From assembly GCF_000235365.1 (NCBI RefSeq), contig NC_016450.1, forward strand, positions 248,001 through 312,000: 64,000 nucleotides of DNA, written 5' to 3'. The notes under the pieces are model-generated. The model did not search any database and was not told the DNA's origin. It saw nothing but the letters and a program-made list of their open reading frames with translations. Within the stretch, counting starts at the first letter, position 1, and the number at the start of each line of letters is the position of its first letter. Shown piece after piece: positions 53,502 through 64,000 of the stretch. The position numbers and the translations under genes are program-made. The DNA is from Eremothecium cymbalariae DBVPG#7215. Taxonomy: Eukaryota; Ascomycota; Saccharomycetes; Saccharomycetales; Saccharomycetaceae.

Positions 53502-54447
53502 CGGACAGCTTACACACACAATACATAGATGTAAATCCCAACTAAAACAGTTTCCTCGAGCCTGACTTAAAGGAGATGGTATCTCATCAAGAAACCATCG
53601 CTGTTGTTACCAGTCCTTGACCAGGCTCCGCATTAACCTCCCTCCCTTCGTCCCACCCCCCCCAACTATTATTATCTGCCATTGCTTGCCTGTTTTTTCT
53701 ACCCTTGATTTTTCGAGCTGGAGATCTAGACACAGCTTACTGACCGGCCCGACCTATGTGAATCCTACAAGCAACTACACTATTGCATCTTTCCTGCCCT
53801 GTTCTTCCTCTGTCTTTTCTCGGTGCAGCCAGCGCTGTCATTTGGGGAAATTAGGATACACACAGCAAGTCCGCAGGAAAAAGCGACAGGGCAATAGATC
53901 GGAGTTATTAATTGGGTCGAGAAGAAAGAGGCCAGCACCACAGCCAGAAAGCCTTAGGCATCACCAGATAGCGGGAGACGGAATATTCCCAGCGTGTACA
54001 AAACGGGCCTCGAGCACGGAAGTCTAGAATTGTTTCCCTGGCGCCGTGCGTGGTGTGCCAGCGATGTACATATTCTCGGCATTTTTAGCGAAAAAGGTTT
54101 TAAGATCTTGGATCTTGGGATTTTTGGGCACTTTTGGGGGTTTCCGCTCGAGAAAAATTTGTTGCTTAATCCAACTTTGTCGTACACTAACTATCTTCCA
54201 AGTGGGGAATTCTACCGGTTATTGGGTGGGATGACAGTGGCCGGTAGTATATGTGGTAGTGTGTACGGTTTACCCTAGTTGTGTGTAATTTTACTGTAAT
54301 TGCATGTTCTTTTCTCGATGTGCGCGCTTGTGTAGGTACATGAGGTTTCTGCGTGGACATGTGCGTGCAAGAGTGGCTGGCACCGCAGCAGTAGAGGCTT
54401 GCAATGCAATGCATTGGTGAGGTGTTATCATTGGCAATTGCGGTGCA

Positions 54448-54512
54448 AGAGAGGAGCAGCGACAGGAGGAAAAACAGGAGTAGGAGTAGGAGGAGGAGTA
54501 GGAGGAGGAGAC
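54448..54512 (+). repeat. Purine-rich GGA/GTA repeat tract
   Basis: Degenerate GGAG and AGGAGTAGG units give an almost all-purine plus strand. Such tracts can form triplex or be nucleosome-depleted. Confidence 0.7.
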
Positions 54513-55571
54513 TTTCATCTCGTCATCCGTATCGTTCTAATCTACGAAAAAAGCCAGGCAGACAAACTGGAGTACAGTAGATTAGAGAGCTACGCAGACG
54601 CAGTCACACGCCGCGGGCCTTGGCGTTGATTTGGAAGATGTTAGAGTATTGGCGACCGACTCATCTACCATCGCCAGCCTGCCTTTTATCTCTACTAGTG
54701 TAAAAGATATTTTAGGGTTACAGCAACCGATCCTGAATGGACGCAAACATGCATGCATACTATATACTGTCTTTATACAACACAACCTGCCCGTCTTGAA
54801 AGGAGGAGGGGAGGAAGGGGGGAAGAAAGAACAACTCTCTCCACAAATAAAATATATATATAAAAAAGAAAGAAACGTAAAGGTAGAAGAACCTTTTCCA
54901 GATTGACGTCCCAGCTACCAGTTTTTAACTACCGGTTCTATCTTACTTTCGACTACTACCTTCTACTTTCTACTTACTCTACTTTTTACTTTTTAATTTT
55001 TTTTCCACTCTACTTTGCTATATTCTAACTGGGTCCATTATACCACAATATATTTAATAATTCTGTTTAAATTTCCCAGCTTTTCTACACCACCCTACGA
55101 TCCGACTTAGGGACTACCACTGTCAATAATTATACACATTCGTTCGTTATACACTGTCCACTAAATTGACAAGTAGGCCTGCATCACGGGGAAAAAGACA
55201 AATATTAATAATTAGTACTAGCAGCAGCAAACCAATTAAATTATCGCTCTTTTCTCAGACCTGTTCAGATCCATCATTAGCAGATCAGAAACGGAGAATC
55301 CTTTCCCACACACAATATACGCACTACTAAGCAGGTATAGCTTTTTTCTTTTTCTACGTTATTTCAAGCCAGACCCCAGCTGTATATTGCATTACCATCT
55401 CCATCATCGTTATCCTGCCTAGCATCATTTAGTGAGTAGCTGTTCACAATTCGAAGAAAGTACCTTATTTCAGGTATCCTTTAGGGGGAATTTCATCAGC
55501 AAGAATTTTTTGAGATCTGTTTTTTCGCTCAAATCTCGAGAGCTCTTTTCAAGCATAATAGTAATTAATAC

Positions 55572-55590
55572 AAAACTTTTGAAAAGTTTT
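55572..55590. repeat. Inverted repeat, 9-bp arms, 1-nt loop
   Basis: AAAACTTTT and AAAAGTTTT face each other around a single G. It is AT-rich and less remarkable than the others. Confidence 0.85.
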
Positions 55591-56100
55591 TTTGGATTTT
55601 TGAGGAAATAAAGCTCTGGAGACCTGAGCCCTCACTGCAAGGGGTTTACTATCCATTTAGCGACTTCCGGTTTATTGTTAGCAACCTTGAGGGAGCGTTT
55701 TAATTGTTTTTGTTATTGTTTTGTTGGTCATCGTCCGAGGTTTGGCATTTGAAGGTTTTTGGACCGTTGGATCTCGAGAATTTGGAAGTTGCTCCCGTGC
55801 ATCGGAATCCGGTGACATATTAGCTGTTTCAAGAGATTGCGGCGTTGAACGACCAGTTTTAGTGGTTTCAACGTTCTGTTTCACAAAAGGGGAGCGAGAT
55901 AGTCAGAGGGAATCGATCTTCTTGCAAGACTAGACAAAAAAGAGAGAAGGAAAGAAGGATCCTTTGTTATTGCTTTCTATCGTTGGTAGGTCGAGGGAGA
56001 CAACGGTAAGGTAATCCAATCTGGGTAGCTATTGTACCAAGTGCAGACCGCAGGAAAGGGGGTTTAGATAGGCTACAGGCAACAGAGAATATTGGAAATT

Positions 56101-56145
56101 TATTTGATTTTATTTGATTTTATTTGATTTTATTTGATTTTATTT
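56101..56145 (+). repeat. 10-bp tandem repeat, four and a half copies
   Basis: The unit TATTTGATTT is repeated four times exactly and then starts to decay. It ends 45 bp before the USV1 start codon. Confidence 0.95.
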
Positions 56146-56190
56146 TAATTTTTTCGTTTTTGTTTTTGTTTTTGGAATACTGGGGGCACT

Positions 56191-57573
56191 ATGGGTATAC
56201 AAAAAAGATCTACGTCTTCTAGTGGGAGTAAGAACCAGCCACGGTCGTTTAAGTGCACTGGATATGGTAGTTGTGATATGTCGTTCACGAGGGCGGAGCA
56301 CTTGGCGAGGCATATACGGAAACATACGGGGGAAAAACCATTCCAATGTGAAGTGTGCAACCGGTTTTTTAGTCGAATTGATAACTTGAAGCAGCATAGA
56401 GAATCTGTACACTGGATTCCAACAATTTCTACGACAAGGTCCAAGAGACAATCTAGAAGCAAGTCGTTGCAGGAATTGCCTTCGACGCATACGTCTTCTG
56501 CTTCGTCTTCGGCGTCTTCGTCCACCACGGGGAAGAATACCGGTTTGGATTCCAAGCTGCAATTTGGGAGCAACCATATTCTTAATTCGACGGAGACACC
56601 TACTGCGTCGACTTCAGCTAGGTCATCTTCGCTGCCTACGTATGAATCTTCGGCAGTTCATATGAATATCCCGTCACCTGCATCTCCAACTACTTCTGCT
56701 TCAGCTCACCAGCATCAGTATCTCTACCAACAGGCACAGCAGCAGCAGCAGGCAAATGCGTTGAACAGTCCTAGAATGATACTGCCTCCGATCTTCATGA
56801 CAACTATAAGGAATGGAGCTGCAAATGACCCGCCAACCATAATCAGGCAATCCATAGGCAACACACCGCAACAGATGGAAGTCCACAATAAGCAGCAGCA
56901 GCAGCAACAACAACAACAACAACAGCAGCAGCAGCAGCAGCAGCAACAGCAACAAGGGCGGCAATCATTCTCAAAATATTATCCAACAAACCAACCTTTG
57001 ACTCCTAATGGCTCGAACGACAGGCATTTCAACGTGGCTTGGGATCAAAGAGTGTATGTTACAACCTCCCTAAGCAATAACACCCCTCGTCCATCGTTAC
57101 CACCTCCACATTTGCATCAGCACCACTCTATGCCAAACATAGGTGGTTACTCAAAACTAACCTATGGAAGTGAGTACGTTGTTGATTCACCACCCATGGA
57201 AAACGCACCGCTAAAACCATATGTGATACCAAGAAACTCTTTTTTTTCGAATAACATTAAGGTTGAAAGAATCGAGAACCAATTAGGGCACGCTCAGATT
57301 GAGAATGTAAAGTCCAATACTGTGCCGATTACAATTGTCTCTTCGAAAAAGCATTCAATCGGATCCGCCATCTCAAGCTTCATTCATTCAGTTCCCAGTA
57401 CCACCGCTTCTTCGACTACAATATCTACAGCGGCCTCTAAGATCGATTCATCTACCTCGGCATCGGCGACTACTACAGGCACAACCACGCCAACTAAAGC
57501 TACTAGCGCTGTTGCTGCAGGCCAAGAGGATGCAAGAGTTGGCCGGATTTCGATCAGTTCCATGCTATCGTAA
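56191..57573 (+). CDS. USV1: C2H2 zinc-finger transcription factor Usv1/Rgm1
   Basis: This is a Msn2/Rgm1-type regulator that in S. cerevisiae controls genes on non-fermentable carbon and in stress. It has 460 residues. Two C2H2 fingers are at the N-terminus: C22-x5-C28-x12-H41-x3-H45 and C53-x2-C56-x12-H69-x4-H74. Finger 1 reads [10 protein letters not shown] and finger 2 [10 protein letters not shown], the specificity helices of the Usv1/Rgm1 group. The rest is Ser/Thr/Pro-rich with a 21-residue polyglutamine run encoded by mixed CAG/CAA codons at 56893-56955. It is the pre-duplication ancestor of USV1 and RGM1. The start is preceded by the 10-bp tandem repeat. Confidence 0.9.
   Translation: MGIQKRSTSSSGSKNQPRSFKCTGYGSCDMSFTRAEHLARHIRKHTGEKPFQCEVCNRFFSRIDNLKQHRESVHWIPTISTTRSKRQSRSKSLQELPSTHTSSASSSASSSTTGKNTGLDSKLQFGSNHILNSTETPTASTSARSSSLPTYESSAVHMNIPSPASPTTSASAHQHQYLYQQAQQQQQANALNSPRMILPPIFMTTIRNGAANDPPTIIRQSIGNTPQQMEVHNKQQQQQQQQQQQQQQQQQQQQQGRQSFSKYYPTNQPLTPNGSNDRHFNVAWDQRVYVTTSLSNNTPRPSLPPPHLHQHHSMPNIGGYSKLTYGSEYVVDSPPMENAPLKPYVIPRNSFFSNNIKVERIENQLGHAQIENVKSNTVPITIVSSKKHSIGSAISSFIHSVPSTTASSTTISTAASKIDSSTSASATTTGTTTPTKATSAVAAGQEDARVGRISISSMLS
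56893..56955 (+). repeat. CAG/CAA repeat encoding 21 glutamines
   Basis: Sixty-three bases of CAG and CAA codons; the CAA interruptions should slow length change. Confidence 0.95.
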
Positions 57574-58949
57574 CATCTCATGAATGTTTGAAGCAAGCTT
57601 TCTATCTACTGGGTTTTTCCCTTCTTTTTTTAGGGTATCATCATCTTCATTTCCTCACTACCTTCAAACCTTGAAATGTTTGAAAAGATTATGCTCACTG
57701 TCTGCTCATTATAATTATCTCAATATCATTAGTATCACGCTTGCTGCTGTTAGTCTTACTATATCATGATTATCGGCTTCCCCTCATAGTTGTTTCCCCC
57801 ATTTCTTGTCTTTAATTTCTACATGTCGCATCCTCCACTGTTTTTCCCTGTTAAATTAAGAGCACATCATCGCGAACATTATTTAGGTATCTCCGGCTCA
57901 TCCTGTTTGTATTTCGACAATTATAATTCTGTAACGGCAAAAAATTCTTTTTAGGATTTAGAGCGGAATATTATACTACTAATAGGGTAGAGAGGGTGGG
58001 TGGGATGACTGACAAATTATAATGTATTAAACCGGATTCAGTATGTTAATTGGAACTATATGCACTGCGTCCAACTGCTGCCGACGGTGCCTTTCAGTCT
58101 TTCCCCTATACCCTCCCGTCACTATAATCCATCCATTAATGTTACTAGGCTGCTAAAATCAAAAACGGATACATTATTATTTACCTTTTAAAAAGGTGAA
58201 CGGGCATGCTCCTGCGTTTTTTTTGTTGTACATGCGTTGCCATAACCAGGATACATTGCCGCATTAAAGGAATGCAGCTTCACTGTACCACTACTTACTA
58301 ATTCATAAGGGGTCTCTCGATTTGGCCAACAAAATCGCGGTGACTCCTATGGGCGCAGCAAAGAATTTATTACATCCGTAACCTACTAGTCTAGTATTAT
58401 CCAACGGTCGTTTTTACAAACAACTGTAAGGAAATATGCAACTGGAGGTTACTGTTTGAATTACAAAAAGACAACCAGAAAAAAACTGCACGGAATATAC
58501 GACCAAATGGGAATAGATCATGTCTGTGGTCCCCTCACATCTTCATCGCTAACATGTCTGCTTCATTATCATGAAAGATTTTGCTCTACGAAGTTATCAC
58601 TATGTATTTACCGTTTTTTGTTGTTTTAGAGTAGTGTGTTTCTCTACATTATACACTAAACTCACTCCCCCCGCGCAGGTGAAATATTCCCATTTCACAC
58701 CATTTTATTTTGTTCTTTCGATTAACGAATGCACGCAACGCTTTCATTCACACGGGACTTCATCGTTTCCAATGTACTTTTAACAATCTGATTGATTTTT
58801 TACCTTTTCAAAGTTGGTGTCAATTTTAATAATAATACCTTTTTAAACCAATATACATTAATATATAACATCATCACACACATCTTCTATATGGACACAA
58901 CGCCAACAGATATGCTGCCACGTATGCCTAACTACTTGGCTGCATGCAG

Positions 58950-58955
58950 CACGTG
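58950..58955. promoter_or_regulatory. CACGTG E-box
   Basis: GCACGTGAC, 358 bp before the Q-rich gene. Confidence 0.45.
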
Positions 58956-59107
58956 ACACAGTGTGTCGGCATTCTGAATGTGTGCCTGCGCATCCCCACT
59001 ATTATGCTTCGAGAGGGAGGTAACCAAACGGCCAGTCACTTGCTTCTCTGAAGAATCCCTTGAGGCTGCCTCGAGGCCGGAGGTTTCCAATTACATAATC
59101 TTGAGGT

Positions 59108-59113
59108 CACGTG
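59108..59113. promoter_or_regulatory. CACGTG E-box
   Basis: GTCACGTGC, 200 bp before the Q-rich gene. Two boxes in one promoter. Confidence 0.5.
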
Positions 59114-59312
59114 CACTTAGAGCACGTTGTACGAAGACCTTCTGCAACGGAAGGGGTGATTTGCTGTTGATTGCGAAACATGAGAAGTTGACCTGATTTA
59201 TTTATACTACTTCATTTATAAAACACAACGCACTGAAAGAGAGAGAAGCATCCAAAGAAAATAGCGACGTAGTACCTTGGTAAGCGCAAAACGCACTATT
59301 AAGAGTAAGCAA

Positions 59313-59876
59313 ATGATGCCATACTTAACCCCACCCCTATCCAATGCGTCTTTGGGCACTGGTATAGATGTAGTGCCTGGTGCAGGACTGAACATGCATC
59401 ACCAACAACAGCAGCAACAGCAACCACAACAAGTGCAGCCACAACAACCACAACCGTACCTCCAATCACAGCAACATGGAATGCAGCAGCCGTATTTTCC
59501 CCTGGTTAAAGACGGCCCACAGCAACTCACTCCTCCTTTACTTCCCATACCTACTGCCACAGGTGTTGGAACCACCTCCGGCAGCATCGCTGGAACAATG
59601 AATGTCGACGACACAGGACTGTACAGGTATCACAAGAAGATCAGCAAATCATTCCAGGACGATTTGATATACTGTCCCCGCATTCTTTTGAACAAAGAGG
59701 AACTCAACCAATGCTACCAACTGGATATGCTGATGATGATGGAAATGCAGCAGCAGCAGCAACAACAACAGCAGCAGCAGATGTCCTCGGGCGGCCAACT
59801 GGCAATGCAGGGCATAAAGTTTAACCCATACACATCTCAGAGCTTCAACCCGTCCGGGGCAACCTCCCCATCCTGA
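59313..59876 (+). CDS. Q-rich protein, YPL229W/YMR181C-like
   Basis: The 187-residue product (ATG 59313; the longer frame begins at TTG) is Gln/Pro/Met-rich with two polyglutamine runs, one near residue 30-36 and one near 147-156. Between them is an ordered-looking stretch, YRYHKKISKSFQDDLIYCPR, that is conserved in YPL229W and YMR181C of S. cerevisiae, both of unknown function. The place, between USV1 and CET1, matches both. No catalytic motif. Confidence 0.75.
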   Translation: MMPYLTPPLSNASLGTGIDVVPGAGLNMHHQQQQQQQPQQVQPQQPQPYLQSQQHGMQQPYFPLVKDGPQQLTPPLLPIPTATGVGTTSGSIAGTMNVDDTGLYRYHKKISKSFQDDLIYCPRILLNKEELNQCYQLDMLMMMEMQQQQQQQQQQQMSSGGQLAMQGIKFNPYTSQSFNPSGATSPS

Positions 59877-60400
59877 TAACCCGACCGATCGCCGCACGCC
59901 ACTCGCCATCGTCCACCACCACCATCACATCCTTTTGAATATTAGGTACAATTATTATTTATGAGTTTTCTACAAACTGGTTCGCTGAGCCAAAGGAAAT
60001 ACGGAAAACCACCTCTTCACGTGCGCCATCCCTCCTCTCTCCTGTCCTGGTCCACCCTCTTTCTTTTTGATAATTACAAAATCTATAAACAAGAATTAAA
60101 GTACTGGTTGCTGTGATTCGTGTTATGACCGAATCATCACTATTCTTTTGTGTATATATAACTTTTGTTGTATAAATCTAGGAATATTTAATATAGAATA
60201 TGTTCCTACAACTTCCAAAATGGTGAAATTTCGGAGGCTTAAACTGGTCACGTGGTGGTGGAAATTAGACGGCGATTTTTGGACCTTTTTAGAAATATGG
60301 ATCACACAGTAATATTCAGTAGAGAGGAGGAACGAGGGATATAGGAACGGAGAAATATAACGGTAGTTAGAAGGCGGAGGAGCATATTGGTATAGTGTTT
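59877..60400. promoter_or_regulatory. CET1 promoter region
   Basis: The 524-bp region has a CACGTG box at 60249-60254 (GTCACGTGG), 147 bp upstream of CET1. Confidence 0.5.
60249..60254. promoter_or_regulatory. CACGTG E-box upstream of CET1
   Basis: GGTCACGTGG context, Cbf1-type. Confidence 0.5.
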
Positions 60401-61891
60401 ATGTCGGGGGAAAATCATCAGTACAATGGATCTGGTCGGATCCCTTCACTGGCAAATGTTGTAAATCGCGGCGGGAACGAGGGCGACGGCGACAACGGTT
60501 CTAACGCATTGAAACCATTATCAAACGACGAGGTTCGAAAAAGACTTGTACATGGGGAGGAGTGTAGTTCGAATACGAATTCGCAGCTTGATGAGGAGAC
60601 TGATACAGATGAGGAAGTTGGTGAGGTTGCATTTAACCAGAACGATTTTAAGTTTGACTTCGAGAAGCAGGAGAAGGATATAGGGAAACCCGAATCCGGA
60701 ACGATGACACTTGATGGGTTAACATCCGAGAGGAGCACAGGGAAAGGAGGACGAGAGGAGTTGACAGCTACAAATGTCAAGGAATCGGGAAGGCGTTCGG
60801 CGGAGGAGTACGCGGATATGAGAGTGGATGATAACAGTGTCGTTAAGAAGCCAATGGATATTTTTGAAGAGAGAGAATCTTTGGAATCGAAGAAGAACAA
60901 TCTCAAGAAGGATCTGAAGGTATTAAATGAGATTGCGTCCACCGCAAGACCGAGTAGATATAAGGTTGCGCCGATTTGGGCTCAAAAATGGAGGCCTACT
61001 GTGAAGGCATTGCAGAACATTGGGGTGAAGGATCATGTGCAGATCGATGTTTCGCTTACGCAGGTTATTCCAGATGACGATCTAACGAAGTCAGTTCAAG
61101 ATTGGATTTACGCAACAGTTTTGAGTGTTCCGACTGACCAGAGGCAGTTTATTGAGCTTGAAATGAAGTTTGGGGTTCTGATGGATGGTGGTTCTGACTC
61201 ACAGAGAGTTAATCCTCCGGTTTCATCTCAAAGCGTTTACACTGAATTAGATGCGCGCATGAAGCCTGATGTTGATGAGCGTGTGTTCTTTGAGTTGAAT
61301 CGGTACATAAAGGGCATCTCGGAACTCAACGAAAACACTGGAAAATTCAATATTATCGAGTCACACACCAAGGATGAGCTTTATAGAGTTGGTATAAACA
61401 CCCAAAGACCGAGGTTTCTCAGGATGAGCAGAGATGTGAAAACAGGCCGTGTTGGAGCGTTTATCGAGAAGAAACATATTTCCCAACTTCTTTTATATTC
61501 ACCCAAGGATAGTTATGATGTTAAGATTTCAGTTAACGTTGAATTGCCTGTACCAGACAATGATCCCCCAGAGAAATACAAAGATCATATACCGATCAGT
61601 GCTAGAACCAAGGAACGTATTAGTTATATTCATAATGATTCATGTACCAGGATTGATATCACAAAGGTTTCCAACCACAATCAAGGTGTAAAGAAGAACG
61701 ACACGGAGTTAACTCACGAAATAGAACTGGAGTTGAATACACAAGCACTTCTAAATTCTTTTGACAATATTGCAAATGATAGTAAGGGTTATGCATCCAT
61801 AATAAGAACTTTTCTAAACAATGGAACGATTATTAGGAGAAAACTAACCTCTCTATCGTATGAAATATTTGAAGGTAGTAAAAAATTGTAA
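60401..61891 (+). CDS. CET1: mRNA capping RNA 5'-triphosphatase Cet1/Ctl1
   Basis: Cet1 removes the gamma phosphate of nascent mRNA as the first step of capping, and binds guanylyltransferase Ceg1. It has 496 residues from the ATG at 60401 (S. cerevisiae Cet1 549). The N-terminal 180 residues are acidic and disordered. The triphosphate tunnel metalloenzyme core starts near 190 with KWRPTVKAL (Ceg1-binding segment is just before it); the metal-binding glutamates are visible as IELEMKFG (about 248) and HEIELELN (about 445). This is the pre-duplication ancestor of CET1 and CTL1. Confidence 0.93.
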   Translation: MSGENHQYNGSGRIPSLANVVNRGGNEGDGDNGSNALKPLSNDEVRKRLVHGEECSSNTNSQLDEETDTDEEVGEVAFNQNDFKFDFEKQEKDIGKPESGTMTLDGLTSERSTGKGGREELTATNVKESGRRSAEEYADMRVDDNSVVKKPMDIFEERESLESKKNNLKKDLKVLNEIASTARPSRYKVAPIWAQKWRPTVKALQNIGVKDHVQIDVSLTQVIPDDDLTKSVQDWIYATVLSVPTDQRQFIELEMKFGVLMDGGSDSQRVNPPVSSQSVYTELDARMKPDVDERVFFELNRYIKGISELNENTGKFNIIESHTKDELYRVGINTQRPRFLRMSRDVKTGRVGAFIEKKHISQLLLYSPKDSYDVKISVNVELPVPDNDPPEKYKDHIPISARTKERISYIHNDSCTRIDITKVSNHNQGVKKNDTELTHEIELELNTQALLNSFDNIANDSKGYASIIRTFLNNGTIIRRKLTSLSYEIFEGSKKL

Positions 61892-62036
61892 CAATTGTCT
61901 AAAGTAATAGAACGAAAACAAAAAACTTCTATATTGTATAGAAAATATAAATGTTTATTATACACCCACAGAGAATAGATTAACTGAGGTCAAGTTTTTA
62001 TGTGGAAATATGCGTTATATATACTTGCTATTAACT

Positions 62037-62990
62037 TTAGCACGCTATCTTGTCACCATAGATGCCGAAAATGTATGCCAATCTGATAACAACCAAATCT
62101 TTGGCCATTTTAATACTGTCCCTTGTCAAAACCATTTTAGAACCTCCAACTTCGTGCCAGGATATGGGAATCTCATGGATTACAATATTTTTTCGCAACG
62201 CTAAGATGAGGATTTCAACGTCAAATATCCAGCCTTCTGTATGTAAGTAGGGGAAGATTTGTCGTACAGCATTTCTATCAAATAATTTAAAGCCACATTG
62301 AGTATCACCTATCGACCTTATGCCAAATATGTAAACCAGCATATGCAACCCATACATCATAATGTTTCTTATAAACGACCGCTTAACAACAGCATCTGTA
62401 TTAAGCATGTGTGATCTCGATCCTATGGCTATTGAACCATTTTTATTACCCGTCTCTTTCATTGCGTCTAACAACTTTTCAACATCGCTGAATTTACTAG
62501 CACCATCCGCGTCTGCAAACAACCCATACTTGCCTCTAATATGTAACATCCCATGCCTCACTGCCCCTCCCTTACCCCTGTTCTCACTGAATTTAACCAC
62601 CTTCAATTGGTCTGGTTTCAATTTAAACTTCTGCTTCGCTAATTTTAAACAGTACTCACTGGTATCATCCTGTGAACCATCATCAACAATTAAAATCTCC
62701 CACTTATCAGGAAAACTCTCTTCCAAATACTCAACCGCCTCCGTTAACATCACCGAAATCCTACCAGTCTCATTATAACTTGGCACAACAACAGACAACT
62801 CAATATCTTCACTTCCTTCCCCATCCTCCATCACATATTTCAATTTACCACTTTTCAATTTGCTCTTTGCTGATGTCGTATAATACACTAACTCCTCAGG
62901 ATACGCTTGTCTAGGTGTATTGGAAAACAGATACACTACCAGATATACCGCAAGAACAGGACCCAGCAGGAAAGCAACAAATACAGACAT
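62037..62990 (-). CDS. ALG5: Dolichyl-phosphate beta-glucosyltransferase Alg5
   Basis: Alg5 makes dolichol-P-glucose from UDP-glucose on the cytosolic face of the ER, the donor for capping N-glycan precursors. It has 317 residues (S. cerevisiae 334). An N-terminal membrane helix (about 3-22) is followed by the GT2 glycosyltransferase domain: SVVVPSYNE, the LIVDDGSQDDT motif, and the DxD-like FADADGASKF (near 165). QCGFKLFDR and GWIFDVEIL complete the family pattern. Position matches YPL227C. CET1 converges on it with 145 bp between. Confidence 0.95.
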   Translation of the reverse strand: MSVFVAFLLGPVLAVYLVVYLFSNTPRQAYPEELVYYTTSAKSKLKSGKLKYVMEDGEGSEDIELSVVVPSYNETGRISVMLTEAVEYLEESFPDKWEILIVDDGSQDDTSEYCLKLAKQKFKLKPDQLKVVKFSENRGKGGAVRHGMLHIRGKYGLFADADGASKFSDVEKLLDAMKETGNKNGSIAIGSRSHMLNTDAVVKRSFIRNIMMYGLHMLVYIFGIRSIGDTQCGFKLFDRNAVRQIFPYLHTEGWIFDVEILILALRKNIVIHEIPISWHEVGGSKMVLTRDSIKMAKDLVVIRLAYIFGIYGDKIAC

Positions 62991-63411
62991 TACCCAACTG
63001 ACTTCGGATACAACAATCCAGATAATCTGACCTTCCTGAAAAACCTTTCTACTTATACGGAAACACCAAAGTGTTGATGAGTCTGTGGTGAGTTAATCCA
63101 GCGCACAATTGGCAGTTGTAAATAGCCACGTTGGTTCTGCTCTTTGTTTTTCTTGTTATCGTCAGCCTTGTACTTGACAATTTAAAGGTCTATCACATAA
63201 GATCACGAAATCACCCTTGCACCACCTCAGAGAATCAAAAGACAGAAGGAAGGTTTTATGTAATAATAGTACACCGTTGTTCCATTGGAGAAGCTTTATA
63301 TGCTAAGTATCTATTATATATGCAATATAATCTCTTTCGAGTGCGTTAGACCCAGTTTTAGCTGCCAGGGGAGCTATAGACGTTTTCTTTTTCGTAATAT
63401 GATTAACATCA
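62991..63411. promoter_or_regulatory. ALG5 promoter region
   Basis: A 421-bp region with no named motif; it also contains the 3' flank of the next minus-strand gene. Confidence 0.45.
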
Positions 63412-64000
63412 TTAGATTCTATATGTTGATGGGGTAGAGTTATGGTTATTCGGTATCTTAACCATCGCAAACTCATCTGCCGCCACGTAGCTGGTATCTG
63501 GGGGATCGTCGTAAACCTCTTTAGCTGAATCTTCTTTGTAAGACAAAAACATGGATGTGGGGGACGAGGGCATGGTTCTACGTTTTTTCATTGATTCCAA
63601 GTTCTCTTCATCGTCGTCATAGTCAGAAGTTACATCATCAGAGGACGAGCGTTTGCTACCACAGGCGGCGGTGCTGTTTGGAACGGTGTCCGCAGCTGTG
63701 GCGGGGTTTGTACCTGGCGTAGTTTCTGGCACGCGGAGTGCGGCGCCGCTTACTTCCATTGAGCTTATATCCTCAATGCCTTCATCTCCGATGTCTTCAT
63801 CAGCGGGTGTGTTGTTCCCCTGTATATTATTTTTGCCCTTGATGAGCAGTGGCAATCTTTTCAATTGATCGGCGCAACTGACGAATTTCGAGGGTTGGTT
63901 GAACCTAGGTTCTAGGTCCAAGAGAGGCATTGATAGTGTGTCTATTGGGGATGTGCGATCTGTGTCGCTGATGGATTCGTTTGCCAGAACTGCTGCTGCT
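63412..64000 (-). CDS. SPT21: C-terminal part of a gene cut by the window edge, probably SPT21
   Basis: The frame is open to the window end, so the true start is outside. At least 195 residues are visible. They are polar and Ser/Thr/Asp-rich, with an acidic run followed by a basic nuclear-signal-like MKKRRT, and no domain. The order and strand match S. cerevisiae SPT21 (YMR179W), a regulator of histone gene transcription. The name rests on position only. The ATG at 63930 should not be taken as the start. Confidence 0.5.
   Translation of the reverse strand, partial: AAAVLANESISDTDRTSPIDTLSMPLLDLEPRFNQPSKFVSCADQLKRLPLLIKGKNNIQGNNTPADEDIGDEGIEDISSMEVSGAALRVPETTPGTNPATAADTVPNSTAACGSKRSSSDDVTSDYDDDEENLESMKKRRTMPSSPTSMFLSYKEDSAKEVYDDPPDTSYVAADEFAMVKIPNNHNSTPSTYRI

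Larger units (their letters stand above)
52494..56190. other. 3.7-kb intergenic region, FAS2 to USV1
   Basis: This is the longest non-coding stretch. ORFs are short and low-complexity. It holds a perfect hairpin (53460-53501), a purine-rich zone (about 54448-54512) and a second (about 54800-54832), an inverted repeat (55572-55590) and a 10-bp tandem repeat next to the USV1 start (56101-56145). Its last kilobase is AT-rich and could be a long 5' leader or promoter of USV1. No tRNA or known RNA was recognised. Confidence 0.6.
57574..59312. other. 1.7-kb intergenic region, USV1 to Q-rich gene
   Basis: The gap holds CACGTG boxes at 58950-58955 and 59108-59113 but no gene I recognise. Short ORFs have no domain. 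Confidence 0.55.

Noticed and set aside
53617..54027. 136-codon ORF in the FAS2-USV1 gap
   Set aside because: Low-complexity, no recognised domain, and overlapped by other short ORFs.

Overview
The window is nuclear DNA from a budding yeast of the Saccharomycetaceae that appears never to have undergone the whole-genome duplication (WGD). It holds about 30 densely packed, almost intronless protein genes: GYP5, SGS1, RBD2, HUT1, SRP68, IQG1, CIN2, HSP82, RVB2, VMA11, SSO1, FAS2, CET1, ALG5 and others. Their order interleaves the Saccharomyces cerevisiae intervals YMR179-YMR194 and YPL227-YPL249 into one track, as expected of a pre-WGD arrangement. No GAL4/LAC9-type gene lies at its syntenic place. 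With the moderate GC this makes an Eremothecium-like species my best guess, but genus is not proven by the sequence. Two genes have introns recognisable from GTATGT donors and TACTAAC-like branch points (RPL36 and CIN2).

Layout. 0-7 kb: CMC4 (+) in a GC-rich island with perfect hairpins, then RPL36, MRPL24 and GYP5 (all -). 7-24 kb: SGS1 (+) after a 2 kb gap with a 23-G run, a WD40 gene (-), MRPS17 (+), RBD2 (-), HUT1 (-), SRP68 (+), then a variant RING membrane-protein gene (+) and a RING-less diverged copy beside it (+). 24-40.8 kb: IQG1, CIN2, HSP82 and RTP1 (all -), YAR1 and SUI3 (+), ADD37-like and an ENV7-like kinase that has lost its catalytic residues (-). 41-52.5 kb: RVB2 (+), VMA11 (-), NSL1, SSO1 and FAS2 (+). 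52.5-64 kb: a 3.7 kb non-coding stretch, the C2H2 factor USV1/RGM1 (+), a Q-rich protein (+), CET1 (+), ALG5 (-), and the 3' end of a gene cut by the window edge, probably SPT21 (-).

The genes are housekeeping functions and do not form one pathway: mitochondrial biogenesis (CMC4, MRPL24, MRPS17), translation and protein targeting (RPL36, SUI3, YAR1, SRP68), membrane traffic and sugar-nucleotide supply (GYP5, SSO1, HUT1, ALG5), chromosome work (SGS1, NSL1, RVB2, SPT21), RNA polymerase II and capping (RTP1, CET1), chaperone, cytokinesis and lipid synthesis. Several divergent promoters carry a CACGTG (Cbf1-type) box. No transposon, tRNA, CRISPR array or bacterial-style operon was seen. The most unusual items are the ENV7-like pseudokinase, the RING/RING-less tandem pair, a set of long perfect inverted repeats, the poly-G run, and an abrupt composition change inside RTP1.
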